Made by a program: the position numbers and the translations under genes. The notes beneath the pieces are model-generated. The model did no database searches. It was not told the DNA's origin and saw nothing but the letters and a program-made list of their open reading frames with translations. DNA of 64,000 bases, taken from Vibrio splendidus (GTDB taxonomy: Bacteria; Pseudomonadota; Gammaproteobacteria; Enterobacterales; Vibrionaceae). The first letter of the stretch is position 1. Each line of letters opens with the position of its first letter. Shown here piece after piece: positions 9,127-19,782 of the stretch. The stretch spans positions 124,001-188,000 of the forward strand of contig NZ_LNRF01000007.1 of the NCBI RefSeq assembly GCF_001557875.1. Reading direction: 5' to 3'.

Positions 9127-9855
9127 ATGTTTGCATCTAAAGAAGGTCAATCAATCCCTCAAGTAACATTCCCAACTCGCCAAGGTGATGCATGGGTTAA
9201 CGTAACGACGGAAGAGCTATTCAAAGACAAGACAGTTATCGTATTCAGCCTACCAGGTGCGTTTACACCAACATGTTCTTCAAGCCACCTTCCTCGTTAC
9301 AACGAGCTACACTCTGTATTCAAAGAAAACGGTGTTGATGACATTCTGTGTGTTTCAGTAAACGACACATTCGTAATGAACGCTTGGAAAGCAGACCAAG
9401 AAGCGGAAAACATCACATTCATCCCAGATGGTAACGGTGATTTCACAGACGGCATGGGTATGCTAGTTGAGAAAAACGACATCGGTTTCGGCAAACGTTC
9501 ATGGCGCTACAGCATGCTGGTTAAAAACGGCGTGGTAGAAAAAATGTTCATCGAAGAAGACGTACCAGGCGACCCGTTCAAGGTTTCTGATGCAGATACT
9601 ATGCTTAACTACCTTGCTCCTGAGCACAAAGAGCAAGAGTCAATCACAGTATTCACTAAGCCAGGCTGCCCTTTCTGTATGAAAGCAAAACAGAACCTAA
9701 TCGACAAAGGTCTGAACTACGAAGAAGTGGTTCTAGGTAAAGATGCAACAACAGTAAGCCTACGTGCAATCTCTGGTCGCACTACCGTTCCTCAAGTATT
9801 CATCGGTGGCAAACACATCGGTGGTAGCGAAGAACTAGAAGCTTTCCTAGGTTAA
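9127..9855 (+). CDS. Hybrid peroxiredoxin-glutaredoxin (glutathione-dependent peroxidase)
   Basis: A fusion of a Prx5-type peroxiredoxin (about 1-160) with a glutaredoxin (about 170-242). It reduces hydrogen peroxide and alkyl hydroperoxides in the cytosol; the glutaredoxin part and glutathione recycle the peroxidatic Cys. That Cys is residue 50 in [12 protein letters not shown]. The glutaredoxin site CPFC is at 181-184 followed by the TVPQVFIGG glutathione-binding loop. The family is known from Haemophilus and Vibrio (often called PGdx or prx5/grx). Divergent from oxyR with an OxyR site in between, so induction by peroxide is expected. Confidence 0.95.
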   Translation: MFASKEGQSIPQVTFPTRQGDAWVNVTTEELFKDKTVIVFSLPGAFTPTCSSSHLPRYNELHSVFKENGVDDILCVSVNDTFVMNAWKADQEAENITFIPDGNGDFTDGMGMLVEKNDIGFGKRSWRYSMLVKNGVVEKMFIEEDVPGDPFKVSDADTMLNYLAPEHKEQESITVFTKPGCPFCMKAKQNLIDKGLNYEEVVLGKDATTVSLRAISGRTTVPQVFIGGKHIGGSEELEAFLG

Positions 9856-9902
9856 TCACTTAGTCGCAAGTAAACGCTTAGTAAATAAATAGCAGTAATA
9901 CC

Positions 9903-9930
9903 AGCTAACCCACCCTCTTGTGGGTTAGCT
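9903..9930. terminator. Hairpin downstream of the peroxiredoxin gene
   Basis: A perfect 11-bp stem, AGCTAACCCAC against GTGGGTTAGCT, with a 6-base loop. It lies about 48 bases after the peroxiredoxin stop. No T-run follows, so it may stop RNA decay or act as a weak terminator. The rest of 9856-10161 holds no gene I can support, and the promoter of the next gene is presumably here. Confidence 0.6.
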
Positions 9931-10161
9931 ATTCCAAACCACTCTTATCTGAGTTTTGGAAAGAGAATATAGCCTGTGGCTCGCCCACTTTGAACTAACC
10001 TATAGTTAGTAACAAGAAGCAGCTAGTAACAAAAAGCAGAACCACAAGCTAAACCTAATAAAACAGAATCACAAAACTGCCCCGTTATCCTGACTCTCAA
10101 ACAATCACCAGAGTTGGAGGGGGTCGTTCAAACTAAATTCAGCCATTGCGAGAAAATTATT

Positions 10162-11628
10162 ATGAAACAAGTCAATGTAGATGTAGCAGTTATCGGGGGC
10201 GGTACGGCAGGTCTAGGTTCTTACCGCGCTGCAAAAGCACACACTGACAGTGTCGTGATGATTGAAGGCGGCCCTTACGGCACAACCTGTGCTCGTGTTG
10301 GTTGTATGCCATCTAAACTGCTTATTGCAGCTGCAGAAAGCGTACACCAAATCGAGAAAGCTCCGGCTTTTGGCGTTCACCCACAAGGCGATATCGTGAT
10401 TAACGGCCGTGAAGTGATGGACCGAGTGAAGTTTGAGCGTGACCGTTTTGTTGGTTTTGTTTTAGAGGGTGTTGATGAAATCCCAGAGCAAGACAAGATC
10501 TCTGGCTACGCAAAATTCTTAGACGACAACACGCTACAAATTGATGACCACACGGTTGTAACGGCTAAACGTATTGTTATCGCGACAGGTTCGCGCCCTG
10601 CATACCCTGCAGTTTGGAATGAACTTGGCGACCGCCTAATCATTAACGATGACGTGTTTAGCTGGGATGACTTACCAGAATCGGTTGCTGTATTTGGCCC
10701 AGGTGTTATTGGCCTTGAGCTTGGTCAGTCACTACACCGATTAGGTGTGAAAACCAAACTGTTCGGTTTGGGTGGTCAAGTTGGCCCAGTAACCGACCCT
10801 GAGATCATGGCTTACGCAGATAAAGCCTTCAATGAAGAGTTCTACCTAGATGCCGACGTGAAAATCGAAAGCATGAAGCGTATTACCACTGAGTCAGGTG
10901 AGGCTCGCGTCGAAATCCAGTTCATCAATAAGCAAGGTGAACTAGAAACTAACGTCGTTGAGTACGCACTGGCAGCAACGGGGCGTCGTCCCAACACCGA
11001 CAAACTTGGCCTAGAGAATACCTCTCTAGAACTTGATGAGCGTGGTGTTCCAATCGCTGACCACTACACGCTACAAACATCATTGCCATCAGTATTCATT
11101 GCAGGTGATGCAAGCAACCAACTGCCTCTGCTACATGAAGCCGCAGACCAAGCCCGCATTGCAGGTGACAACGCTGGTCGCTTCCCTGAGATTCGTGCAG
11201 GCCTACGCCGCTCTAAAATCTCAGCGGTATTCTCTGACCCGCAAATCGCGATGGTTGGTGAAACCTACAAAGAGATCACCTCCCGCTTAGGCACTTGTGG
11301 TTGTTTCGCAACGGGTGAAGTGTCTTTCGAAAACCAAGGTCGTTCTCGAGTAATGCTGCGCAACAAAGGTATTCTGCACGTTTACGGCGAGCAAGGTACA
11401 GGCCGCTTCCTTGGTGCTGAGATGATGGGACCAAACGCAGAACACTTAGCTCACTTGTTAGCATGGGCACACCAGAACAAGATGACGGTTTCTGAAATGC
11501 TAGACATGCCGTTCTACCACCCAGTAATCGAAGAGGGTGTACGAACAGCGCTGCGTGACCTCAACGCGAAACTGCACTTAGGCCCAGAGATGGTGAAACA
11601 CTGTCTAGATTGTGGACCTGGTTGTTAA
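10162..11628 (+). CDS. Dihydrolipoamide dehydrogenase-like pyridine nucleotide-disulfide oxidoreductase
   Basis: A 488-residue flavoprotein of the lipoamide dehydrogenase/mercuric reductase/glutathione reductase family. It has an N-terminal FAD site GGGTAGLG, the redox-active pair Cys43-Cys48 (TTCARVGCMPSKL), an NAD(P) domain with GPGVIGLELG, FAD motif FIAGDASNQ and a C-terminal dimer domain with the His-Glu dyad in FYHPVIEEG. It does not sit with a 2-oxoacid dehydrogenase operon, so it is not the pyruvate dehydrogenase E3. Unusual features are an internal CGC and a C-terminal tail with three Cys (CLDCGPGC). The ATG at 10162 is chosen; an in-frame TTG at 10114 adds a non-homologous stretch. 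The substrate is unknown; a thiol-reducing role beside the peroxide genes is an inference. Confidence 0.88.
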   Translation: MKQVNVDVAVIGGGTAGLGSYRAAKAHTDSVVMIEGGPYGTTCARVGCMPSKLLIAAAESVHQIEKAPAFGVHPQGDIVINGREVMDRVKFERDRFVGFVLEGVDEIPEQDKISGYAKFLDDNTLQIDDHTVVTAKRIVIATGSRPAYPAVWNELGDRLIINDDVFSWDDLPESVAVFGPGVIGLELGQSLHRLGVKTKLFGLGGQVGPVTDPEIMAYADKAFNEEFYLDADVKIESMKRITTESGEARVEIQFINKQGELETNVVEYALAATGRRPNTDKLGLENTSLELDERGVPIADHYTLQTSLPSVFIAGDASNQLPLLHEAADQARIAGDNAGRFPEIRAGLRRSKISAVFSDPQIAMVGETYKEITSRLGTCGCFATGEVSFENQGRSRVMLRNKGILHVYGEQGTGRFLGAEMMGPNAEHLAHLLAWAHQNKMTVSEMLDMPFYHPVIEEGVRTALRDLNAKLHLGPEMVKHCLDCGPGC

Positions 11629-11666
11629 TCTCGGTTGATTGAGACAGAACACATAAATTAGATACT

Positions 11667-11701
11667 AAAAAGGAAAGCCATTGGCTTTCCTTTTTGTTTT
11701 T
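11667..11701 (+). terminator. Intrinsic terminator after the LPD-like gene
   Basis: AAAAAGGAAAGCC pairs with GGCTTTCCTTTTT around a 3-base loop, followed by a further T-rich tail. It ends the flavoprotein transcript. Confidence 0.92.
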
Positions 11702-11719
11702 CGGCAACGAACAAATAAC

Positions 11720-11760
11720 AGATTCCCGACTACGCTCCTTCGTCGCTCTCGGGAATGACA
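11720..11760. repeat. Dispersed imperfect palindromic repeat, copy 1
   Basis: About 40 bases beginning GATTCCCGACTACGCTC and ending GCTCTCGGGAATGAC form an imperfect palindrome (GATTCCCGA / TCGGGAATG arms with CTTC at the centre). I recall similar short palindromes as dispersed intergenic repeats in Vibrio genomes, from memory only. A related copy lies in inverse orientation at 11871-11909. The 315-base gap 11629-11943 contains these repeats and a terminator but no gene. Confidence 0.65.
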
Positions 11761-11870
11761 GCAATTTTCATACACGTCTAGGCGAAGCTAACCAGAATAA
11801 CGGTGCTTTTCAAAACGCGTCTAAACTGAAGCAAATCAAAGTGACGCATCAGCTAAACCAAAACTAAACT

Positions 11871-11909
11871 CGTCATTCCAGAACCGAGGGACGAGGTATC
11901 TGGAATCTC
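11871..11909. repeat. Dispersed imperfect palindromic repeat, copy 2 (inverted relative to copy 1)
   Basis: Begins CGTCATTCCAGAACCGAGG and ends with CTGGAATCTC. Its reverse complement starts AGATTCC and finishes GGAATGACG, like the copy at 11720-11760, so the two form an inverted pair about 110 bases apart. A partial relative (GTCATTCCAGAAACC) occurs after tpiA near 43973. Confidence 0.6.
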
Positions 11910-11943
11910 TTGAAGCAATTGCCGGTAGCTAAAGACTTAGCTA

Positions 11944-12291
11944 TTACTTCTCAGCAGCAATCACAGAGATCTCAACAAGTAGCGCTTCGCGAGCCATGTC
12001 GCCAGTCACACATGCGCGAGCTGGAGCGTGGCCTTCTGGAACCCATGCATCCCAAACTGCGTTCATTTCTTGGAAGTCTTTCATATCTTTCAAGTAAATC
12101 GTTGCTGACAGCATGTGCTCTTTGTCGCTGCCTGCTTGCTCAAGTAGGGCTTCTACTTTATCCAGCATCGTCTGTGTTTGCTCTGTGATGTCTTTGGTTG
12201 CATCAGCACACACTTGGCCACATAGGTAGATAGTGCCGTTGTGTTTCACAATACGGCTCATGCGTTGTTTGGTTTCTTGGCGCTCAATCAT
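11944..12291 (-). CDS. RidA family (YoaB/RutC-like) protein
   Basis: A 115-residue RidA/YjgF/YER057c/UK114-family protein. RidA hydrolyses reactive enamine/imine intermediates to 2-oxoacids; other subgroups have different or unknown roles. It shows the family core [19 protein letters not shown], including the Arg that binds the substrate carboxylate in RidA, and a C-terminal VEISVIA strand. It most resembles E. coli YoaB in length and in the [11 protein letters not shown] start. The start at 12291 is supported by a GAGAG motif 8 bases upstream. It is divergent from the next small gene. Substrate unknown. Confidence 0.88.
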   Translation of the reverse strand: MIERQETKQRMSRIVKHNGTIYLCGQVCADATKDITEQTQTMLDKVEALLEQAGSDKEHMLSATIYLKDMKDFQEMNAVWDAWVPEGHAPARACVTGDMAREALLVEISVIAAEK

Positions 12292-12378
12292 CGACTTTCT
12301 CTCTCTGTGTCACCGTGATCCAATATCTTGTGACGTGTTATTATTAGGGCAACAAGCATAACGCGAATCAAACCCAAG

Positions 12379-12627
12379 ATGACATGCATTCATTGCAATA
12401 AAAGTGAAAAAATCCGCAACAAACTCGGTCGCTGCCAGCGTTGCATGAATCAGCTGATGGTGTTGTCGATTTTGAGTTGGGGAGTATGGTGGCTATTTTT
12501 CAGAGAAGACCCAAAAACCATCAATGCCATCGCTTTGATGATGGCCGCTTTCGCGTTCAGTGGCTTGCTATCGTTGCATTGGGTCATGAAGTTTGTGGTG
12601 CTACCGTTAAAGGACAAAAAACGTTAG
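12379..12627 (+). CDS. Small zinc-ribbon membrane protein (DUF3624-like)
   Basis: An 82-residue protein with an N-terminal four-Cys cluster (Cys3, Cys6, Cys19, Cys22: CIHC and CQRC), which looks like a small zinc ribbon, followed by two hydrophobic segments (about 26-44 and 51-73). I recognise this layout as DUF3624, found in Vibrio and neighbours; no function is known. It stands alone, with a divergent RidA-family gene upstream. The ribosome-binding site is weak. Confidence 0.75.
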   Translation: MTCIHCNKSEKIRNKLGRCQRCMNQLMVLSILSWGVWWLFFREDPKTINAIALMMAAFAFSGLLSLHWVMKFVVLPLKDKKR

Positions 12628-12733
12628 CTGAAAGTCTTTATTAGATAAAGAGTAGTGATTAAAGACAGGGCTAAATAATCCGATAATTCATCATAATTAT
12701 CGAGCCATCATCATTTCCCAAACAGCAGATAGA

Positions 12734-12771
12734 AAAAAGCCCCAGAACCAATCGATTCTAGGGCTTTCTTA
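12734..12771 (+). terminator. Terminator after the DUF3624-like gene
   Basis: AAAAGCCC with AGAA on one side pairs with TTCT and GGGCTTT on the other, with a short loop; A-run and T-rich flanks. Probably ends the small membrane-protein transcript. Confidence 0.7.
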
Positions 12772-12832
12772 GAAAATTCTAAGAAAAAGCAGTGGTACTT
12801 TAATAGACCGGGCTTTTCTTAATTTGTTCCCA

Positions 12833-12863
12833 AAAAAGATCAGATTTTCGATCTTTTTTTTAG
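12833..12863. terminator. Terminator after argH
   Basis: AAAAAAGATC and GATCTTTTTTTT flank an 8-base loop. The structure is symmetric, with T-runs on both strands, and lies 19 bases past the argH stop on the minus strand. Confidence 0.75.
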
Positions 12864-12881
12864 GGCTATAAAATCAATGCC

Positions 12882-14816
<1,935 letters not shown>

Positions 14817-14862
14817 TCAGTATTTTTCTGATGGTTTAAACTTACGGCAATTCAAAATGAAA

Positions 14863-14901
14863 ATAAAGTATTAATTCATTATTTTCACATATTTATTCAC
14901 C
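14863..14901. promoter_or_regulatory. Tandem ARG boxes upstream of argH
   Basis: Read on the minus strand, two 18-base ArgR-type sites (14884-14901 with core TGAATAAATATGTGA; 14863-14880 with core TGAATTAATACTTTA) are separated by exactly 3 bases. This is the standard ArgR hexamer spacing. They lie 107-145 bases upstream of argH, so arginine repression of argH independent of argCBG is likely. Confidence 0.7.
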
Positions 14902-14999
14902 AGGAGTTGAATACATTGATTATTTTCAGCGTCGAGCGCGAATTATATGCCAATCGATAGTAAAAACCGAAGCTGATTTATTAAGCGAATAGAAAGTAA

Positions 15000-15036
15000 A
15001 AAGCCCACTCACTAATCAATAGTGAATGGGCTTTGC
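15000..15036 (-). terminator. Terminator between argG and argH
   Basis: AAAGCCCACTCACTA pairs with TAGTGAATGGGCTTT with one mismatch; on the minus strand a T-run follows. It ends the argCBG transcript 68 bases after argG. Confidence 0.85.
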
Positions 15037-15103
15037 ATAATAATGTCTGTTTACTGACCTTTAATTTTTCATCAAAGGCTAGCTCACTAACTCATTGTTA
15101 GGA

Positions 15104-16315
15104 TTACTTTTGGCTATTCAGAGCACGGATACGGCTTGATAGCGAGTAAAGGCGGATGAAGCCTTCAGCGTGGCTTTGGTCGTAAACTTCGTCTTCACCA
15201 AAAGTAGCAAACTCTTCAGAGTATAGGCTGTTGTCAGAACGCTTCTGAGTTACCGTCGCATGACCTTTGTAAAGTTTGATAACCACTTCACCATTCACGT
15301 CTTGTGCTAGTTCTTCTGTCGCTGCAAGGATTGACTTACATAGCGGAGTGAACCAACGACCATCGTATACAAGGTGAGATGCTTTAACACCTAACTCTTC
15401 ACGGAATTCGAATGCCGCTTTATCAAGAACCAGCTGCTCTACTGCACGCAATGCTTCCATCATGATTGTGCCACCCGGAGTTTCGTAACAACCACGAGAC
15501 TTCATGCCTACAAGACGGTTTTCTACGATATCTATACGACCAACACCGTGCTTAGCGCCCTTCTCATTTAGGTAAACCAGTGCGTTGTATGGCGTCATCG
15601 CTTCACCATCAACCGCTACCACTTCACCTTTTTCAACTTTAAGCGTCACTGTTTCAGATTCGTTTGGTGCCTGCTCTGGGTCTACAGTCCAAGCCCAGCA
15701 ATCTTCGTTCGGTGCGTTCCATGTATCTTCTAGAACGCCACCTTCTGTTGAGATGTGCCATGCGTTTGCATCACGCGAGTAAATCTTAGTCAAAGAAGCA
15801 GTACAAGGGATGTTACGTTCTGCTAGGTAATCTAGACACTCTTCACGGCTCACGAGATCCCACTCACGCCATGGTGCAATTACGTGTAGGTCTGGTGCTA
15901 GTGCTGCGAATGCACCTTCAAAACGAACTTGGTCATTACCTTTACCAGTACACCCGTGACACAGTGCGTCTGCTCCTACTTTACGAGCAACTTCAACCTG
16001 CGCTTTCGCAATGATTGGACGAGCCATAGAAGTACCTAGTAGGTATTTGCCTTCGTAGTAAGCGCCCGTTTTTAGCGTCGGGTAGATGTAGTCAGCAACC
16101 ATCTCTTCTTTAAGATCTGCGATGTAACACTCAGATGCACCAGAAGCCTTTGCTTTCTCTTCGATACCAATCAACTCTTCGTCGCCTTGACCAACATCCG
16201 CGACAAACGCAACCACTTCACAGTCATAGTTCTCTTTCAACCATGGAATGATTACTGATGTGTCTAGACCGCCAGAGTAGGCTACTACAACTTTCTTTAC
16301 GTTAACTTTGCTCAT
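15104..16315 (-). CDS. argG: Argininosuccinate synthase
   Basis: ArgG joins citrulline and aspartate with ATP to make argininosuccinate, the penultimate step of arginine synthesis. The 403-residue product starts [16 protein letters not shown], with the PP-loop [10 protein letters not shown] at the N-terminus. It also shows the citrulline/aspartate-binding region [11 protein letters not shown] and [17 protein letters not shown]. The ATG at 16315 has AGGAG seven bases upstream; an in-frame codon 19 residues earlier is rejected. Third gene of argC-argB-argG; the usual argF between argB and argG is missing and lies at 59444. Confidence 0.97.
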   Translation of the reverse strand: MSKVNVKKVVVAYSGGLDTSVIIPWLKENYDCEVVAFVADVGQGDEELIGIEEKAKASGASECYIADLKEEMVADYIYPTLKTGAYYEGKYLLGTSMARPIIAKAQVEVARKVGADALCHGCTGKGNDQVRFEGAFAALAPDLHVIAPWREWDLVSREECLDYLAERNIPCTASLTKIYSRDANAWHISTEGGVLEDTWNAPNEDCWAWTVDPEQAPNESETVTLKVEKGEVVAVDGEAMTPYNALVYLNEKGAKHGVGRIDIVENRLVGMKSRGCYETPGGTIMMEALRAVEQLVLDKAAFEFREELGVKASHLVYDGRWFTPLCKSILAATEELAQDVNGEVVIKLYKGHATVTQKRSDNSLYSEEFATFGEDEVYDQSHAEGFIRLYSLSSRIRALNSQK

Positions 16316-16428
16316 TTTCTTTCTCCTAGTTTCCATACTGCACATGGCGGTCAGCGTTGGAAATGACTTCATAATTATATGTTTATTTAATTTGTCTAAA
16401 TTCTTTAAGTAGTGACTCGTTGTGAGAC

Positions 16429-17217
16429 CTACTGAGGTAAAAACTGTGTTCCTATGCTTTTACCTGAAAACAGTTGTGTTAGCTTTTCTGGGTATCGCCA
16501 AGTGGCAACTTCGATTGGTCGACCAAGGTCGTTAGCGGCTTCTAGTGCGGCTTGAACCTTAACGATCATGCCGTCGGTAATCACTTTGCCTGTAATAAGG
16601 TCATCAGCTTGTTGTTGATTAAGGCTTGGAATGAGGTGGCCTTTGCCATCCAACACACCACTTACATCAGAAAGCAGTACCAGTTCAGCATCAAGCGCGC
16701 CTGCAACGGCAACCGCAGCTTGGTCGGCATTGACGTTCATCAGTTGGCCTTGTTCAGTTAGACCAATTGAGCTGATGATTGGCAGTGCGCCCGCATTAAG
16801 AATCGCTTGCAGAACGGTCGAGTCGCCCGGCTCCGCTTTTCCTACCGCGCCCAGTTCAGGGTTCAGTTCACTCACTTTGCATAAACCACCGTCTGCAAGG
16901 CTCAAACCAACGGCATTGATACCGTCTTTAATCGCCTGACCTTGAAGTAGTTTGTTGGCCGTGCCTGCTAGTGCACCAGCGATCACAGGGATCTGGTCAT
17001 AAGGAGTAACACGTAGCCCTTCTTTCTTAACGGTTTCGAGGTTCAACTTATTCATCAAATCATCAACAAGGTAACCGCCGCCGTGAACAATCACGATTGG
17101 TCGTTGTGCCTGTTGTTGGTAAGCAGAGATAGCACCAAATAACTTGCTAAGTGTTTCACCACAAGATAGCGCAGCGCCACCTAACTTTATGATTAATGGT
17201 TGATTATTAAGGCTCAT
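16429..17217 (-). CDS. argB: Acetylglutamate kinase
   Basis: ArgB phosphorylates N-acetylglutamate, step two of arginine synthesis. The 262-residue protein has the amino-acid-kinase fold, with KLGGAAL at the N-terminus, [13 protein letters not shown] (about 43-55, substrate glycine loop), NVNADQAA near 164 and the ATP-binding TDGMIVKV near 215. The length fits the arginine-insensitive enterobacterial type, lacking the N-terminal helix of feedback-inhibited hexamers. It starts 12 bases after argC, so they are co-transcribed. Confidence 0.97.
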   Translation of the reverse strand: MSLNNQPLIIKLGGAALSCGETLSKLFGAISAYQQQAQRPIVIVHGGGYLVDDLMNKLNLETVKKEGLRVTPYDQIPVIAGALAGTANKLLQGQAIKDGINAVGLSLADGGLCKVSELNPELGAVGKAEPGDSTVLQAILNAGALPIISSIGLTEQGQLMNVNADQAAVAVAGALDAELVLLSDVSGVLDGKGHLIPSLNQQQADDLITGKVITDGMIVKVQAALEAANDLGRPIEVATWRYPEKLTQLFSGKSIGTQFLPQ

Positions 17218-17229
17218 ATCTAGATTTCC

Positions 17230-18234
17230 TTACACTAACGCAGTTAATGGCGCAAAACCATAACGTAAATTCAAACACTGCATCGCTTGGCTAGATGCAC
17301 CCTTTAATAAGTTATCAATCGCTGAAACAACGATGATGTGCTGACCTTGAACCTTCCAACCTAAGTCGCAGAAAGGCGTCTGCTCTACATCTTGAATTCT
17401 TGGCAGTGTCTCTTCGAGTAGTCTCACCGCAGGTTTACCTTGGTAAGCTTGCTCAAAGGCATCTTGTATCTGTTGTTCTGTCACGCCTTCAGCCAATTTC
17501 ATGGTGATGGTCGCTAAAATACCGCGCTTAAAGTTGCCGAGATGCGGAGTAAAAATCACATCACATCCTAAGTGTGCAGCCATTTCAGGTTGATGACGGT
17601 GATTGAACACGCCATAAGCTTGCAGACTCACTTCGCAAAAGCTGTTAATCATAGTCGCCTTACGACCCGCTCCAGTAACACCGCTGGTCGCGTTAATCAC
17701 AGGCCATTGGTTCTCATCCAGTAACTTCGCTTCAACCAAAGGCTTAATCGCCAATTGTGATGCGGTTGGATAACAACCCGCGACTGCAACAAGTTGAGCT
17801 TCTTTAATCGCTTGCTCATTCCATTCCGCTAAACCGTAAGCGGCTTTATCTAGCCATTGTTCGTGTTGGTGTTCAAAACCGTAGAACTCTTGGTAGAAGT
17901 TCTCGCCTTTAACTCTGAATGCACCCGATAGATCGAAGACTTGGCAATCGTTCTCTAGAAAGATTGGCGCTAGGTCGTGACTGACCTCGTGTGCTGTTGC
18001 TAAGAAAATCACATCAGACTGTTTAGCTACTTCTTCCGGATTTGTTAAAGGTTGTACTGGCATATCAATCAAACCAGCTAACTTACCGTGCAGTGCCGCA
18101 ATAGGTTTACCTGCGTCTACACTATTGGCTGAGACATATAAACCTGATAGCGTGAGCTCAGGGTGTCTGTTTATCATTAGAGCCAGTTCTGCTCCTGTGT
18201 AGCCGCTTGCGCCAATGATCGTGGTTTTCAACAT
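17230..18234 (-). CDS. argC: N-acetyl-gamma-glutamyl-phosphate reductase
   Basis: ArgC reduces N-acetylglutamyl phosphate to the semialdehyde with NADPH. The 334-residue protein has an N-terminal Rossmann motif [12 protein letters not shown] and the catalytic Cys in [11 protein letters not shown] near residue 155, followed by the HRHQPE segment with the acid-base His. First gene of the argCBG operon and divergent from argE, as in E. coli. Confidence 0.97.
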   Translation of the reverse strand: MLKTTIIGASGYTGAELALMINRHPELTLSGLYVSANSVDAGKPIAALHGKLAGLIDMPVQPLTNPEEVAKQSDVIFLATAHEVSHDLAPIFLENDCQVFDLSGAFRVKGENFYQEFYGFEHQHEQWLDKAAYGLAEWNEQAIKEAQLVAVAGCYPTASQLAIKPLVEAKLLDENQWPVINATSGVTGAGRKATMINSFCEVSLQAYGVFNHRHQPEMAAHLGCDVIFTPHLGNFKRGILATITMKLAEGVTEQQIQDAFEQAYQGKPAVRLLEETLPRIQDVEQTPFCDLGWKVQGQHIIVVSAIDNLLKGASSQAMQCLNLRYGFAPLTALV

Positions 18235-18388
18235 CTCAACACATCCATTCCTGAGGTAAGTTACATTTCAAAATTTGACTATTCATACTTAATTTTTGGC
18301 TTTATTTGATTTCTTATGCATTAAATATGATTTAATATGTGTTTTACCGACTTATAGTTTTCCTGTCAATAGTAGAAGTGAAGATATT
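18235..18388. promoter_or_regulatory. Divergent argC / argE control region
   Basis: A 154-base AT-rich gap between argC (minus) and argE (plus). Candidate ArgR-like elements include TATGCATTAAATATGATT near 18315-18332, with about 10 of 14 core positions matching, and an AGTATGAATAGTCAAATT stretch on the minus strand near 18273-18290. The matches are weaker than at argH, so the exact operators are uncertain. Confidence 0.4.
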
Positions 18389-19525
18389 ATGCAATTACCG
18401 AGTTTTCTTGAGGTCTACAAAGGCCTAATTTCCACCGACTCTATTAGTTCTACCGATCCAAGCTGGGATCATGGCAACGAAAAAGTGATCGAAAAAATGG
18501 CTCAATGGTTTAAAGACTTAGGCTTTAGCGTTGAGGTCGTGGAGGTCGAGCCCGGCAAGCATAATATGGTCGCAAAGATGGGGGCTGGCGAAGGTGGCTT
18601 GCTACTCGCAGGGCACAGCGACACCGTGCCATTCGATGAAGGACGCTGGAATTTCGACCCTCATGCACTAACAGAACACAACAATCGCTTCTATGGATTA
18701 GGTACGGCCGATATGAAAGGCTTTTTCGCTTTCGTTTATGAAGCGGCAAAGAAGATGGATTGGAGCAAACAGACCAAGCCGCTATATGTATTGGCAACCT
18801 GTGACGAAGAGACCACCATGCTGGGTGCGCGTCATTTCACTGAAAATGCACCGTTTAAACCGGATTACTGCATTATTGGTGAGCCAACCAGCCTTGTGCC
18901 GATTCGTGGTCATAAAGGCCATGTTGCTAATGCTGTGCGAGTAACGGGTAAATCAGGTCACTCTTCAGATCCGGCATTAGGTGTCAACGCCATCGAGATC
19001 ATGCATGAAGTGTTGTTCGCTTTGATGCAGCTGCGTGACAAGCTAGTCAAAGAGTATCACCACCCGGGTTTCGCAATTCCAAGCCCAACGCTAAACCTTG
19101 GCCATATTCACGGTGGCGACAGTGCCAACCGTATCTGTGGTTGCTGTGAGCTGCACTATGATGTGCGTCCTTTGCCAGGCATCAGCCTAGATGGCTTGGA
19201 TAACATGCTGCGCAGCGCACTCAAAGAAGTGGAAGCAAAATGGCCGGGCAGAATCGAGATTACGCCACTGCACGAACCTATCCCAGGTTACGAGTGCCAA
19301 CACGACCATCCATTTATCGGTGGCATGGAATCCGTTTGTGAGATTGAATCGCAAACCGTGAACTACTGTACTGAAGCGCCTTTCCTTCAAGAACTTTGCC
19401 CAACCTTAGTGCTGGGTCCTGGCTCAATCGACCAAGCTCACCAACCAGATGAGTTCCTAAGCTTCGATTTTATCGATCCAACGATTGATGTTCTGAGTAA
19501 ATCGATCCGTAAATATTGTTTCTAG
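18389..19525 (+). CDS. argE: Acetylornithine deacetylase
   Basis: ArgE removes acetyl from N-acetylornithine to give ornithine, the linear-pathway step. The 378-residue M20-family metallopeptidase has the metal-binding His and Asp in [10 protein letters not shown] and in GLGTADMKG, the catalytic Glu pair in ATCDEETTM and a later metal ligand in IGEPTS. The ATG at 18389 gives [13 protein letters not shown], the conserved N-terminus; an upstream TTG at 18296 is rejected. Having both argE and an ArgH-fused acetyltransferase fits a linear rather than an ArgJ-recycling pathway. Confidence 0.96.
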   Translation: MQLPSFLEVYKGLISTDSISSTDPSWDHGNEKVIEKMAQWFKDLGFSVEVVEVEPGKHNMVAKMGAGEGGLLLAGHSDTVPFDEGRWNFDPHALTEHNNRFYGLGTADMKGFFAFVYEAAKKMDWSKQTKPLYVLATCDEETTMLGARHFTENAPFKPDYCIIGEPTSLVPIRGHKGHVANAVRVTGKSGHSSDPALGVNAIEIMHEVLFALMQLRDKLVKEYHHPGFAIPSPTLNLGHIHGGDSANRICGCCELHYDVRPLPGISLDGLDNMLRSALKEVEAKWPGRIEITPLHEPIPGYECQHDHPFIGGMESVCEIESQTVNYCTEAPFLQELCPTLVLGPGSIDQAHQPDEFLSFDFIDPTIDVLSKSIRKYCF

Positions 19526-19554
19526 TTATTACTTTTCTTCCAATATTTTCGTAT

Positions 19555-19583
19555 AAAAGCCACCCAAAAGGTGGCTTTTATTC
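19555..19583 (+). terminator. Terminator after argE
   Basis: AAAAGCCACC pairs with GGTGGCTTTT around a 5-base loop, ending in TTTTATT; 30 bases past the argE stop. Confidence 0.9.
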
Positions 19584-19782
19584 TGCCATCCCTGACACAG
19601 CCTGATCTTGTAATTAAATTTCACTTTAATTCCGAACTATTGGAAAATTTACTTCTCCCGCATTTCGAAAACTAATAATTGCAAACTTAGAATGCTTTAT
19701 TTGACTAGATACAGCACTTTTCGCTAGATTGTGTACTTAACAAGGAACAATGGATGTAATTTTTTTACGAGGCAGGATGACA

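Noticed and set aside
10114..10161. Upstream TTG start for the flavoprotein
   Set aside because: The added 16 residues do not match the family and the Rossmann motif normally begins a few residues after Met.
11720..11909. Integron attC (VCR) sites
   Set aside because: The repeats are short and lack the attC core R and L boxes, and no cassette ORFs or integrase are present.
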